From Pseudarthrobacter sp. BIM B-2242 (GTDB lineage Bacteria > Actinomycetota > Actinomycetes > Actinomycetales > Micrococcaceae): a stretch of 64,000 nt of DNA. Below, piece after piece: positions 9,735 through 18,147 of the stretch; position 1 is the first letter of the stretch, and each line of letters opens with the position of its first letter. The position numbers and the translations under genes were made by a program. The notes beneath the pieces are model-generated. The model ran no database searches and was not told the DNA's origin. It worked only from the letters and a program-made list of their open reading frames with translations. The stretch covers positions 1,364,001 through 1,428,000 of the forward strand of contig NZ_CP061721.1 of NCBI RefSeq assembly GCF_014764445.1, read 5' to 3'.

Positions 9735-11016
9735 AACCCGCACCACGGCACCGGTCCTGCCCGGGTATGAAGCCCGGGACTCCGCCCGCTGGGTGGAGGA
9801 ACCGCCCAAGAGCACGTACCGCTCCGATTTCGAGCGCGACCGCGCCCGCGTACTGCATTCCTCGGCCCTGCGCAGGCTCGGTGCCAAGACGCAGGTTGTG
9901 GCGCCGGACACCGACGACTTCGTCCGCACCCGCCTGACCCACAGCCTGGAAGTCGCGCAGGTGGGCCGGGAGCTCGGCCGTGCCCTGGGCTGTGACCCGG
10001 ACGTGGTGGACACCGCGTGCCTGAGCCATGACCTGGGCCACCCGCCCTTCGGACACAACGGCGAGTCCGCCCTCAACGAGGTGGCGCACGCCATCGGCGG
10101 GTTCGAAGGCAACGCCCAGACCCTCCGCCTGCTCACCCGGCTCGAACCCAAGGTACTGACGGAGGACGGCCGTCCGGCGGGGCTGAACCTCACCCGCGCC
10201 AGCCTGGACGCGGCGTCAAAATACCCCTGGTCGGCGCTGGACGCGCCGGTCCTCCACGGGCAGCGCACCAGTAAGTTCGGCGCCTACGAGGACGATCTGC
10301 CCATCTTCAACTGGATCCGGGAAGGTGCGCCGGAGCGACGGTCCTGCCTCGAAGCCCAGGTCATGGACCTCGCCGACGATATTTCCTACTCCGTACACGA
10401 TGTCGAGGACGCCATTGTGGCAGGCCACTTCCAGCTGCGCTGGATGGACAACCCGGACCACCGCGCCCGCGTGGTGGGCTATGCCAAGCAGTGGTATCTG
10501 CCGCACAACGATCCCGCAGCAATCGACGCGGCCCTTGCCCGGCTGGAGGCCACCGACGTCTGGGTCCGCGAGGCTGATGGCAGCCGCAAATCCATGGCTG
10601 CCCTGAAGAACATGACCAGCCAGCTGATCGGCCGGTTCTGCCAGAGCGCCCTGGAGGCCACGCGTGCCCTCTACGGCCCGGAGAACCTCACCCGGTACAA
10701 CGCCGAGCTGATGGTCCCGGACGAGACCGTTATGGAGATCGCGGTGATGAAGGGCCTGGCCACCACGTTCGTGATGACCACCGAGCACCGCCAGCCCATC
10801 TACGAGCGCCAGCGCGAAGTCCTGCACGCGCTGGTGACGGCCCTGAACGCCACGGGGGACCGCCACCTCGAGCCGATGTTCGCGGCGGACTGGCGGGACG
10901 CGCCCGACGACGGCGCACGGCTGAGGGTGGTCATCGACCAGGTGGCGTCACTCACGGACGGGTCGGCGCTGGCCATGTACGAGCGGCTCGTGGGGAGCCT
11001 GCCGTCGCTTTGGTGA
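9718..11016 (+). CDS. dgt: Deoxyguanosinetriphosphate triphosphohydrolase-like HD protein
   Basis: The HD-domain metal ligands are clear: RLTHSLEVAQVG (first His), then CLSHDLGHPPFGHNGE (His-Asp pair), and a distant Asp in VMDLADDISYSVHDVEDA. The 432-residue length and the N-terminal DRARVLHSSALRRLGAKTQV segment match bacterial dNTPases that hydrolyse dNTPs to deoxynucleosides and triphosphate. ATG 9718 has GGAG five bases upstream; GTG 9727 is a second in-frame choice. It overlaps dusB and precedes dnaG by 52 bp, an order that is common in actinobacteria. Confidence 0.92.
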   Translation: MFPVAETRTTAPVLPGYEARDSARWVEEPPKSTYRSDFERDRARVLHSSALRRLGAKTQVVAPDTDDFVRTRLTHSLEVAQVGRELGRALGCDPDVVDTACLSHDLGHPPFGHNGESALNEVAHAIGGFEGNAQTLRLLTRLEPKVLTEDGRPAGLNLTRASLDAASKYPWSALDAPVLHGQRTSKFGAYEDDLPIFNWIREGAPERRSCLEAQVMDLADDISYSVHDVEDAIVAGHFQLRWMDNPDHRARVVGYAKQWYLPHNDPAAIDAALARLEATDVWVREADGSRKSMAALKNMTSQLIGRFCQSALEATRALYGPENLTRYNAELMVPDETVMEIAVMKGLATTFVMTTEHRQPIYERQREVLHALVTALNATGDRHLEPMFAADWRDAPDDGARLRVVIDQVASLTDGSALAMYERLVGSLPSLW

Positions 11017-11056
11017 GGAACAACACCAGGCGCTCTTCCCGGCGGCACCCCGGGGC

Positions 11057-11062
11057 TAGGAT
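11057..11062 (+). promoter_or_regulatory. -10-like box for dnaG, probable leaderless transcript
   Basis: TAGGAT lies 6 nt before the dnaG GTG, so transcription would start at or next to the start codon and no ribosome binding site is needed. Confidence 0.5.
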
Positions 11063-11068
11063 GGCTCT

Positions 11069-13012
11069 GTGGCTGGCCTGATCAAACGAGAAGATATTGA
11101 CGAAGTTCGCCAGCGCACGGACATCAAGGAAGTGGTTGACGGCTACGTCACGCTCAAGGGTGCCGGCCTGGGGACGTATAAGGGCCTCTGCCCTTTCCAC
11201 GACGAGCGCTCGCCGTCATTCACCGTCCGCCCCCAGGTAGGCAGGTACCACTGCTTCGGCTGCGGCGAAGACGGCGACGTCATCGCTTTTGTCCAGAAGC
11301 AGGACCATACGTCTTTCCATGAGGCCGTCGAAAAGCTTGCCGCCCGCATTGGCTATGAACTGCGCTACGAGGACGGCGGAACCGGTCCCAGCCGCGAAGA
11401 AGTGGGAAAGCGCCAGCGCCTGCTGGACGCGCACAAAATTGCCGACGAGTTCTTCCGCGCCCAGCTGCTGACTCCCGGCGCCGCTGAAGGCCGGAACTTC
11501 CTGTACAACCGCGGCTTTGACCGGGCCGCCTCGGAACAGTTCGGCGTCGGTTACGCGCCGCAGGGCTGGGATGCGCTGCTGAAGCACCTCCGCGGCCGGG
11601 GCTTCACTGACGCTGAACTCAAGCTCACCGGCATGTTCTCTGAAGGAAACCGGGGAATCTACGACCGGTTCCGTGGCCGCCTGATCTGGCCCATCCGCGA
11701 CATCGCCGGGGACACCATCGGCTTCGGCGCCCGGAAACTCTACGAGGACGACCAGGGCCCCAAGTACCTCAACACCCCCGAAACGACGCTCTACAAGAAA
11801 TCCCAGGTCCTTTACGGGATCGATCTGGCCAAAAAACATGTTGCCAAGGACCGCCAGCTGGTGGTGGTGGAAGGCTACACGGACGTGATGGCCTGCCACC
11901 TTGCGGGAATTCCGACGGCGGTGGCCACCTGCGGTACCGCGTTCGGCGCCGAACACATCAAGATCGCCCGGCGGCTCCTGTCCGACGACGGCACCGGGGG
12001 AGAAGTGATCTTTACTTTCGACGGTGACGCCGCGGGGCAGAAGGCCGCGCTGCGGGCTTTCGAAGAGGACCAGCGGTTCGTGGCCCAGAACTATGTGGCC
12101 GTAGACCCCACCGGCGCCGATCCCTGCGACCTGCGCCAGACCAAGGGCGACGCCGCTGTCCGGGACCTCATCAACAGCCGGCGTCCGTTGTTTGAATTCG
12201 CCATCAAGGCAACACTGAAACGCCATAACCTGGACACCGTGGAAGGCCGCGTGGCAGCCCTTCGCGAATCTGCCCCGGTGGTGGCCCAGATCCGGGACGC
12301 CGCCATCCGGCCTGCCTACGCCCGGGAACTGGCAGGCTGGCTTGGCATGGCCGTTGAAGAGGTCAGCCAGGCCGTGGCCGTGGCAATGAAACGTGCTGCT
12401 GCAGGATCGCAGGCTACAGGCGCGCCGCCGGCGGGCGGACCGGCCCAGCCCGGCACCCGTACAGGGGCGCCCAGGACGCAACCCGGCGGACCCGGAGTAG
12501 CTGCCGGACCGGCGTCGGGCGCTGTTCCCTCCTATCACCGGCCCGATCCCCGCGATCCGGTGGCGTCCATGGAGCGGCAGGCGCTGGAGGTGGCGCTGCA
12601 GGAGCCCGCGCTGCTGGGCGGCGGCATCTGGGAACGCTTCTCGGCTGCGCGGTTCAGGACACCCGCCTTCCAGGCCGTTCATGACGCCATGCGCGCCTCC
12701 GGTCCAGGATCAATCGGGGAGCCCGTGCGCTGGGTGGAGCAGGTGATGAACGAAGTCCCGGAACCTTTGCGTCCATTGGTGTCCGAACTGGCTGTGGTGC
12801 CGCTGCCGGCCAGCACCGCCGACGCCGTCCAGAAATACTGCAAGGACATCCTGGCCCGGCTGTTCGAGCTCCAGATCACCCGGGTGAAAGCAGACAAGAT
12901 GGGCCAGCTGCAACGGCTGGACCCGGCAGCCAGTCCCGAGGAATTCCAGCGGCTCAACCGCGAACTGATGATGCTGGAAATGGAACGGCGGGCGCTCCGT
13001 TCGGACTCCTGA
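11069..13012 (+). CDS. dnaG: DNA primase
   Basis: This 647-residue protein makes RNA primers at the replication fork. It shows the N-terminal zinc ribbon CPFHDERSPSF...YHCFGCG (CHC2), the RNAP-basic/Toprim core with VVVEGYTDVMA and FTFDGDAAGQKA (metal-binding acidic residues), and a C-terminal helicase-interaction domain of about 130 residues. A Pro/Gly/Ala-rich linker of about 50 residues near 450-500 separates core and C-terminal domain, typical of actinobacterial DnaG. The GTG start at 11069 is fixed by the family N-terminus MAGLIKREDIDEVR. Confidence 0.97.
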   Translation: MAGLIKREDIDEVRQRTDIKEVVDGYVTLKGAGLGTYKGLCPFHDERSPSFTVRPQVGRYHCFGCGEDGDVIAFVQKQDHTSFHEAVEKLAARIGYELRYEDGGTGPSREEVGKRQRLLDAHKIADEFFRAQLLTPGAAEGRNFLYNRGFDRAASEQFGVGYAPQGWDALLKHLRGRGFTDAELKLTGMFSEGNRGIYDRFRGRLIWPIRDIAGDTIGFGARKLYEDDQGPKYLNTPETTLYKKSQVLYGIDLAKKHVAKDRQLVVVEGYTDVMACHLAGIPTAVATCGTAFGAEHIKIARRLLSDDGTGGEVIFTFDGDAAGQKAALRAFEEDQRFVAQNYVAVDPTGADPCDLRQTKGDAAVRDLINSRRPLFEFAIKATLKRHNLDTVEGRVAALRESAPVVAQIRDAAIRPAYARELAGWLGMAVEEVSQAVAVAMKRAAAGSQATGAPPAGGPAQPGTRTGAPRTQPGGPGVAAGPASGAVPSYHRPDPRDPVASMERQALEVALQEPALLGGGIWERFSAARFRTPAFQAVHDAMRASGPGSIGEPVRWVEQVMNEVPEPLRPLVSELAVVPLPASTADAVQKYCKDILARLFELQITRVKADKMGQLQRLDPAASPEEFQRLNRELMMLEMERRALRSDS

Positions 13013-13069
13013 TCCGGGCGCTGCAGTCTGGATTTCACGTCCGATTTCGCTTCCAGCCGTTGGGTTTGC

Positions 13070-13075
13070 TAGGCT
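13070..13075 (+). promoter_or_regulatory. -10-like box for first tRNA-Asn
   Basis: TAGGCT lies in TTTGCTAGGCTGATACC, 14 nt before the tRNA 5' end. The same arrangement (TTTGCTAAGGTCATACC) precedes the second copy. Confidence 0.45.
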
Positions 13076-13089
13076 GATACCCGCTTCAT

Positions 13090-13162
13090 TCCTCCTTAGC
13101 TCAATTGGCAGAGCATTCGACTGTTAATCGAAGGGTTGCTGGTTCAAGTCCAGCAGGAGGAG
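13090..13162 (+). tRNA. tRNA-Asn (GTT), copy 1
   Basis: The 73 nt fold as a standard cloverleaf: acceptor TCCTCCT/AGGAGGA, D-stem GCTC/GAGC, anticodon stem TTCGA/TCGAA with loop CTGTTAA (anticodon GTT at 34-36), T-stem GCTGG/CCAGC with TTCAAGT loop, discriminator G. CCA is not encoded. A strong hairpin with a T tract follows. Confidence 0.95.
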
Positions 13163-13167
13163 CGCAC

Positions 13168-13204
13168 AATCCCCGTTCCGGGTCACCGGAACGGGGATTT
13201 TTTA
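13168..13204 (+). terminator. Rho-independent terminator after tRNA-Asn copy 1
   Basis: AATCCCCGTTCCGG pairs with CCGGAACGGGGATT around a GTCA loop and is followed by a T run at 13198-13203. It is a classic intrinsic terminator and separates the two tRNA copies into independent units. Confidence 0.88.
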
Positions 13205-13267
13205 TACCCGGGGAGGGTATTGCGGGGACGTGACAGCGCCGATTTCACATTGGCGGGAAACCTTTGC

Positions 13268-13273
13268 TAAGGT
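13268..13273 (+). promoter_or_regulatory. -10-like box for second tRNA-Asn
   Basis: TAAGGT, 14 nt before the second tRNA-Asn, is embedded in sequence closely matching the promoter of copy 1, so the duplication included the promoter. Confidence 0.45.
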
Positions 13274-13287
13274 CATACCTGCTTCAT

Positions 13288-13360
13288 TCCTCCTTAGCTC
13301 AATTGGCAGAGCATTCGACTGTTAATCGAAGGGTTGCTGGTTCAAGTCCAGCAGGAGGAG
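13288..13360 (+). tRNA. tRNA-Asn (GTT), copy 2
   Basis: This copy is identical over all 73 nt to the tRNA-Asn at 13090-13162, 198 bp downstream, with its own promoter-like sequence and its own terminator. Confidence 0.95.
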
Positions 13361-13373
13361 CAAACAACAAAAA

Positions 13374-13407
13374 TTCCCCGTCCTCCGTGTGAGGGCGGGG
13401 AACTTTT
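13374..13407. terminator. Bidirectional terminator
   Basis: TTCCCCGTCCTC (13374-13385) pairs with GAGGGCGGGGAA (13391-13402), one G-T pair, loop CGTGT. T residues follow on the plus strand and the upstream A run gives a T tract on the minus strand, so it can end both tRNA-Asn copy 2 and the convergent 13412-13819 gene. Confidence 0.8.
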
Positions 13408-13411
13408 GCTT

Positions 13412-13819
13412 TCAGACGAAATCCATTTCCACCTGCAGGAAACGCTCGGCCTCGGCGATGGCGGCGAGGAACGCTTCCTGTTCGGTGGGGGACTTGCGGG
13501 GTTCGCGCGGGTGCCATTCATGCGGGGCGGAGTGCACCCTGGCGAAGCCGGCGCCCGGTGGAGCGTAGAAGATGCCGAAGCGCTGCACGGGCCACTCGGG
13601 AGACGTCTCAGGGGCTACCAGGAGGGCTGCGCTGAAGGCGGGGTTGAACCACTGGGCAATCGGGCGGCGCCGGTCTTCGGTAAAGAGCCCGGCCGCGTAG
13701 AGGGCCGCTGACTGCTCGCCCGTCTGCGCACACAGCCGGTCCCACCACAGTGGCAGGATGCCGGAATCGCACCGTTGCCATGTGGCCGGAAGCGGCGAGG
13801 AGTACTGCCAGCTGGGCAC
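13412..13819 (-). CDS. Conserved hypothetical protein, 135 residues
   Basis: I do not recognise the family. The protein is soluble-looking, rich in Trp and Pro in its first half (WQYSSPLPATWQRC, GILPLWWDRLC), with a C-terminal helix (TEQEAFLAAIAEAERFLQVEMDFV). No signal peptide or membrane segment is visible. The start is a GTG at 13819; TAAAAT lies 6 nt upstream (13826-13831 complement), so the message is probably leaderless, which supports the gene being real. It stands alone, between a shared terminator and the region after the MFS operon. Confidence 0.6.
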   Translation of the reverse strand: MPSWQYSSPLPATWQRCDSGILPLWWDRLCAQTGEQSAALYAAGLFTEDRRRPIAQWFNPAFSAALLVAPETSPEWPVQRFGIFYAPPGAGFARVHSAPHEWHPREPRKSPTEQEAFLAAIAEAERFLQVEMDFV

Positions 13820-13927
13820 GGATTTATTTTATCGCGGCAGCATGCGCCACGTCAGGGGCGGACGGCCCTGGCCGCGGGCCTGTGCGGACCGTCTGCGCCG
13901 GGGCTGAGCCTAAACCCGTGGGTTCAC

Positions 13928-14107
13928 TTATTTCCGGTTCCAGGGACCAGGGTTCACCCGATAGAGCAGCGCCGAACCGACGAGGGCGCCGAGGATAATC
14001 CCCATTGCAGGGCTGCCGACCATCCGGCCGGCAAAATAGCCGGCGACGGCGCCCAGCACTGCCCCGAGGAACAGTCCCCGGGGGTTGCGGTGCGGTGTGC
14101 GGCTCAC
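13928..14107 (-). CDS. 59-residue small membrane protein coupled to the MFS exporter
   Basis: A GTG at 14107 overlaps the stop codon of the MFS gene by 3 nt within GTGA, and opens a 59-residue frame: VSRTPHRNPRGLFLG, then two Gly/Ala-rich hydrophobic stretches (GAVLGAVAGYFAG and GIILGALVGSALLY) and a polar end. The GxxxG-like pattern suggests a glycine-zipper hairpin in the membrane. The overlap implies translational coupling with the exporter, so an accessory role is possible, but no function is known. It is easily missed because of the GTG start and small size. Confidence 0.65.
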   Translation of the reverse strand: MSRTPHRNPRGLFLGAVLGAVAGYFAGRMVGSPAMGIILGALVGSALLYRVNPGPWNRK

Positions 14108-15327
14108 TGGATCGACGGGACTGTCCGTGGCCGCACGATAAGCCACAGACCGGCAATGGCCACCAGGATGCACGCGGCCTGGACGGCGCCCATGGGAGTG
14201 GAGCCCGTGATTCCCAGCCAGCCAACCACCGGTGAGATCAGCCCCGCCATCATGAAGGTCGCGGCTCCTAGGAGCGAGGCAGCCGTGCCGGCCTGGGCTC
14301 CGTGGCTGGACAGTGCCAGCACCTGCACACACGGGAACGTAAAGCCCGTACCCATGATGTAAAGCCAGAGCGGGACAAGCACGCCCCACAGCCCCAGTCC
14401 GGCCTGGTCGAAAATCACGATCAGCAGGGCCATCAAGAACATCCAGGCCGTGGAACAGGCCAGGATCCACTGGGGCGGGACCCGCCGGATAAGCCTGGAG
14501 CTGATCTGGACGCCGGCCACGATGCCCAGGGAATTGATCCCGAACAAAAGGCCGTACTCCTGCGCCGAGAAACCGAAAATGTCCTGGAACAGGAACGGCG
14601 AGGCGGACAGGTAGGTAAAGAGGCCGGCGAAGTTCATGCCGCCCACCACCAGCAGGCCCACGAAGATCCGGTCCGTGAAGAGGACTTTGTAGCGCTGCCC
14701 GGCAGTCATGCCGGATTGGCCGCGCTTTTCGGGCGGGAGGGTTTCCCGGACCAGGAAGAGCGCTGCAGTGATCACCAGGGTGCCGTAACCGGCCAGGAAC
14801 ACAAAGATGCCGGGCCAGGGCATCACGAGTAGCAGCTGGGATCCGATGACCGGTGCAAGGATCGGTGCGAGTCCGTTCACCAGGGCCATCCGTGAGAACA
14901 TCCGTACCATGGCGTAACCGGAGAACAGATCGCGGACCATTGCCATGGCCACCACGCCGCCGCCGGCCGCGCCCACGCCCATCAAAACGCGGAAGAGGCC
15001 CAGCGTGGCGATGTCGGTGGACAGGGCCGCTCCCAGCGAAGAGGCAATGTGCAGGGCAGTGGCCAGGATCAGCGGGAGGCGCCGGCCGAACTTGTCGCTG
15101 AGGGGGCCCACCACCAGCTGGCCGAGCGCGAAGCCTACGGTGGTGCCGGCCAGGGTCAGCTGGACCTGTGCCTCTGACACTCCCAGGCTGGCTTCGAGCG
15201 CCGGGAAGGCCGGCAGATACAGATCAATCGTGAAGGGCCCCAAAGCGGTAAGGGCACCGAGGAGGAGGATGTACAGCAACTTCCGGCGGCGGGTCAGGGA
15301 ATCGCCCGGATTGAGGGGTGTGGTCAC
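14104..15327 (-). CDS. Bcr/CflA-family MFS drug-efflux transporter
   Basis: This 407-residue, 12-helix MFS protein opens with LLGALTALGPFTIDLYLPAFP, the hallmark of Bcr/CflA proteins (the acidic D in helix 1 is typical). The loop 2-3 motif GPLSDKFGRRLPLI is present, and GGGVVAMAMVRDLF matches the family's motif in helix 5. It should be a proton-coupled exporter of drugs or sulfur compounds in the cytoplasmic membrane. GTG 15327 is preferred because TAGGAT sits 8 nt upstream on the minus strand (leaderless); earlier codons are probably not translated. The small membrane protein at 13928-14107 is coupled downstream. Confidence 0.88.
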   Translation of the reverse strand: MTTPLNPGDSLTRRRKLLYILLLGALTALGPFTIDLYLPAFPALEASLGVSEAQVQLTLAGTTVGFALGQLVVGPLSDKFGRRLPLILATALHIASSLGAALSTDIATLGLFRVLMGVGAAGGGVVAMAMVRDLFSGYAMVRMFSRMALVNGLAPILAPVIGSQLLLVMPWPGIFVFLAGYGTLVITAALFLVRETLPPEKRGQSGMTAGQRYKVLFTDRIFVGLLVVGGMNFAGLFTYLSASPFLFQDIFGFSAQEYGLLFGINSLGIVAGVQISSRLIRRVPPQWILACSTAWMFLMALLIVIFDQAGLGLWGVLVPLWLYIMGTGFTFPCVQVLALSSHGAQAGTAASLLGAATFMMAGLISPVVGWLGITGSTPMGAVQAACILVAIAGLWLIVRPRTVPSIQ

Positions 15328-15512
15328 GGAGACCAATCCTAGGCCCCGGCAGGTCACTCGTTATGGGATTGCAAGCGCGCCGTTGGGCCGGCACGGGAGT
15401 TTGGCCTGACCCTGAATGATAGCTTTGGGGGCGGGACCGTGCTGGCGCACGCTCCCGTAGACGAAGCCGGACCGATAAAACAGCAGACCAGCAACAAGTA
15501 AGGCGGGAACCG

Positions 15513-16367
15513 ATGAGCGGACGTCACACCGGGCGCACCAGCCAGGGATTGCGTATCACCGCACTGCCCAAGACGCTGAAACTACTCTTTCGCCTGGCGC
15601 CCCGCCAACTGAACGACGAAATCGCGTTTGCCAAGGTAGAGCTCAAGCGCAAGGGCGTCCAGGTGGGAGTGGCGGCAGCCTTTTTCGCTGTCGCGCTGGT
15701 GTTCGTGGCGTTCCTGGTTGTTGGCCTGATCGTTGCCGCTATCATGGGCCTGGCCACCATCATGCCCGCCTGGCTGGCCGCGCTGATCGTTTGCGCCGTG
15801 TTCCTGGTTATCGCCCTCATCGGCGGGCTGATCGGTCTCCGGAAGTTCAAGAAGGCGATGCCCCTGATGCCGGAGGAGACCATTCGCGGGATCAAGCATG
15901 ACCTCGGCATTGCCAAGGAAGGTTCGGACTTCAATGCCGCCATCCTGGATCCGGCCAGCCCGGAGGCAAAAGCAGCCAAGGCTGCCAAGGCCGAGGCCGC
16001 AGCGAAGGCCAAGGCTGAGAAGGAAGCCAAGGAAGAGGCACACAAGGTGGAGTTCCCGCACGCGTCCGAGCCCGAGCTCCACCGCAGGCTGGACCAGCGG
16101 CGGCGCCACATCGCCGAAGTCCGTGACGAGCTGGACACCGAGCTGGACCTCAAACCCCAGGTCAACTTCCTTGTGGGCGCGGCCAAGGTAAAGCTCGGCG
16201 AGGGCAAGGCCGTGCTCGACCACGGGAAGAACGCGGCCGGTCAAAAGTTCGCAGCGTTCTCCGAGTCCGCTGAAGGTGCCAGCCTCCGTTGGAAGCCCCT
16301 GGCCGCTCTCGTGGCTTCTGCCACTGTTTTTGTGGTGCTGCTGCGCAGGCTGCTTCGGAATCCATAA
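15513..16367 (+). CDS. Holin-X-like membrane protein fused to a DUF3618-like segment
   Basis: The 284-residue protein has three parts: an N-terminal region (about 1-115) with two membrane helices typical of the actinobacterial 'phage holin family' (PF07332-like), a charged Ala/Lys/Glu-rich coiled-coil-like stretch (about 145-190) and a DUF3618-like segment (RRLDQRRRHIAEVRDELDTEL) followed by a last membrane helix near the C-terminus. Despite the family name, such proteins are chromosomal and there is no phage context; a cell-envelope role is likely. ATG 15513 is preceded by a GGCGGGAAC-type site. Confidence 0.72.
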   Translation: MSGRHTGRTSQGLRITALPKTLKLLFRLAPRQLNDEIAFAKVELKRKGVQVGVAAAFFAVALVFVAFLVVGLIVAAIMGLATIMPAWLAALIVCAVFLVIALIGGLIGLRKFKKAMPLMPEETIRGIKHDLGIAKEGSDFNAAILDPASPEAKAAKAAKAEAAAKAKAEKEAKEEAHKVEFPHASEPELHRRLDQRRRHIAEVRDELDTELDLKPQVNFLVGAAKVKLGEGKAVLDHGKNAAGQKFAAFSESAEGASLRWKPLAALVASATVFVVLLRRLLRNP

Positions 16368-16409
16368 CTGACCAACACGTCCACGCAGTGCTGTGAGGAG
16401 GGGAGCGGA

Positions 16410-17063
16410 GTGAGGTTCATCGGCGCTGGCGCGCGTCCCGGCCGCCCCCAGATCGATCACGACCGCGTCTTCACCATCCCCAACGCCCTCACGGTGCTGC
16501 GCTTTATGGGCGTACCGCTGTTCATCTGGCTGGTTCTCGCGCAACAGGAGTACGGGATCGCCGTTGTTGTCCTGGCAGTCATGGCTGGCACCGACTGGAT
16601 TGACGGCTATGTGGCACGCCGTTTCGACCAGGCGTCCAAGCTGGGCCGGGTCATGGACCCGCTGGCTGACCGGCTCGCACTGATCGCCGTAGCAGTCACC
16701 CTGGTGATCGCCGGCGTCGTCCACTGGCTCTACCTTGCCGCGCTCCTGGTTCCAGACGCCGTGCTCCTGGTCCTGACACTCTTCTATTTCCGGGGCCATC
16801 CCGATCTGCCGGTGAGCAGGGTCGGCAAGGTCCGTACCGGTCTCCTGCTGTTGGGCACTCCAATGCTGGTCCTCTCCCGGCTGGATACTCCCTTTGGGGA
16901 GCCGCTGTTCATCGCCGCCTGGATCGTGCTGGGTCTCGGACTCGCCGGTCATTGGATTGCCGCCTACAACTATTTCTGGGCCATTCTGCGAAAGGGCAGA
17001 ATGCAGTCACATCAGGGCGGCGTGCAGCAGGATGGCGCAAAGCACGACGGCGGCAGCGCCTGA
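16410..17063 (+). CDS. CDP-alcohol phosphatidyltransferase family protein
   Basis: The signature DG-x2-AR-x8-G-x3-D-x3-D is complete in DGYVARRFDQASKLGRVMDPLAD at about 66-88. With 217 residues and about six membrane helices it resembles phosphatidylglycerophosphate synthase (PgsA) or a cardiolipin synthase of the same family, transferring a phosphatidyl group from CDP-diacylglycerol to an alcohol in the cytoplasmic membrane. GTG 16410 follows GGAGGGGAGCGG. Its stop codon overlaps the next start by 1 nt (TGATG), so the downstream DMT gene is coupled. Which alcohol it uses cannot be told here. Confidence 0.85.
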   Translation: MRFIGAGARPGRPQIDHDRVFTIPNALTVLRFMGVPLFIWLVLAQQEYGIAVVVLAVMAGTDWIDGYVARRFDQASKLGRVMDPLADRLALIAVAVTLVIAGVVHWLYLAALLVPDAVLLVLTLFYFRGHPDLPVSRVGKVRTGLLLLGTPMLVLSRLDTPFGEPLFIAAWIVLGLGLAGHWIAAYNYFWAILRKGRMQSHQGGVQQDGAKHDGGSA

Positions 17064-17971
17064 TGGTGTGGGTGGCAGTCCTGCTGGCGGTGCTGGGGGC
17101 GTTCTGCCTTGCCTTGGGAGCGCAGAAGCAGGGGAGTGCCGTTAAGGCCGATACCGGTGGGCTCGCGCTGAGTTCCAACGGGTTCCTGCGCCTGCTGCGC
17201 AATCCGCGGTGGGTGGTCGGGCTGCTCCTGCTGTGCCTTGGAATGGCCATGAACGCAGTGGCGCTGGTTTCTGCGCCGCTGACCGTGGTGCAGCCCATCG
17301 GGGCGATCGCCCTGGTCATTACCACCGTTGTGAACGCCCGCGACCAGGACATCACAATCAACCGCGCCACCATGGTGTCCATCGCCGCGTGCGTGACCGG
17401 GTCCGCCCTGTTTGTTCTCCTTGCCGTGAACGTGACCCAGGAAAACCATCATGTAAATCAGGAGGATGAGCTCACCATTGTGTTGCTGCTTGCCCTGGCT
17501 GTCGGGGTTTTCGGGACCCTGGCGGTGATGTTCCGGCACCGCATGAGTGCATTTGTCTACATCCTCGGCGCCGGTGTTCTCTTCGGCTTTGTGGCGGTGC
17601 TGACCCGGATCATCGGCAAACACCTGCTGGACCCGAACGGGCTGTTCCTGCTCAACGTCCAGTGGTATTCGGTGGTGGCAATCGCCGCAGCCGGCGGGCT
17701 AGGCTCCTGGTTCGTCCAAAGCGCCTACTCGGGCGGCCCGCCTGATCTGGTTATCGCCGGCCTGACAGTCATCGATCCGATTGTGGGGATCGCCATCGGG
17801 ATCGTGATCCTGGGTGAGCTGCGCCCTGACGTCCACGCCGTGATGGCGATTGCCATGGCCACGGCAGCTTCCCTTGCTATCGTGGGGGTGATCGCCCTTT
17901 CCAGGCACCACCCTGAGGTCACCAAGCGCAAGAAAGATGCGCGGAAGGCGGCAGGCAGGGCGTCCCACTAG
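17063..17971 (+). CDS. DMT-family (NIPA-like) membrane transporter
   Basis: From ATG 17063, overlapping the preceding stop by 1 nt, the protein has 302 residues and about nine to ten hydrophobic helices. Segments such as SAPLTVVQPIGAIALVITTVVNAR and GLTVIDPIVGIAIGIVILGE match the repeated EamA-type core used by DMT transporters, including the NIPA magnesium-transporter-like branch found in actinobacteria. The C-terminus is a Lys-rich cytoplasmic tail. The substrate is unknown. Coupling to a phospholipid-synthesis gene may be incidental. Confidence 0.8.
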   Translation: MVWVAVLLAVLGAFCLALGAQKQGSAVKADTGGLALSSNGFLRLLRNPRWVVGLLLLCLGMAMNAVALVSAPLTVVQPIGAIALVITTVVNARDQDITINRATMVSIAACVTGSALFVLLAVNVTQENHHVNQEDELTIVLLLALAVGVFGTLAVMFRHRMSAFVYILGAGVLFGFVAVLTRIIGKHLLDPNGLFLLNVQWYSVVAIAAAGGLGSWFVQSAYSGGPPDLVIAGLTVIDPIVGIAIGIVILGELRPDVHAVMAIAMATAASLAIVGVIALSRHHPEVTKRKKDARKAAGRASH

Positions 17972-18147
17972 CCTGTCTCACCAACAAGCCATGTCCAGTA
18001 GTCTCAACCGATTTCCGACCAACAAGTCTTGACCCAGCCAGTTTTTGAACAAACCGACTTTCACCACGAGGCCCCGTGCTACCGCGCATGCGGCTACCGG
18101 TGTCTCAGCGTCAGGTGCCCGCACCGTGACCTTCAGGAGCTCTCAAC

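Noticed and set aside
15513-16367. Prophage remnant suggested by the 'holin' protein
   Set aside because: No integrase, structural gene, att site or other phage gene nearby; the family is a common chromosomal envelope protein in actinobacteria.
15582-16952. 456-codon minus-strand frame across the holin-like and phosphatidyltransferase genes
   Set aside because: Covers two genes of known family on the other strand and looks like a polar shadow.
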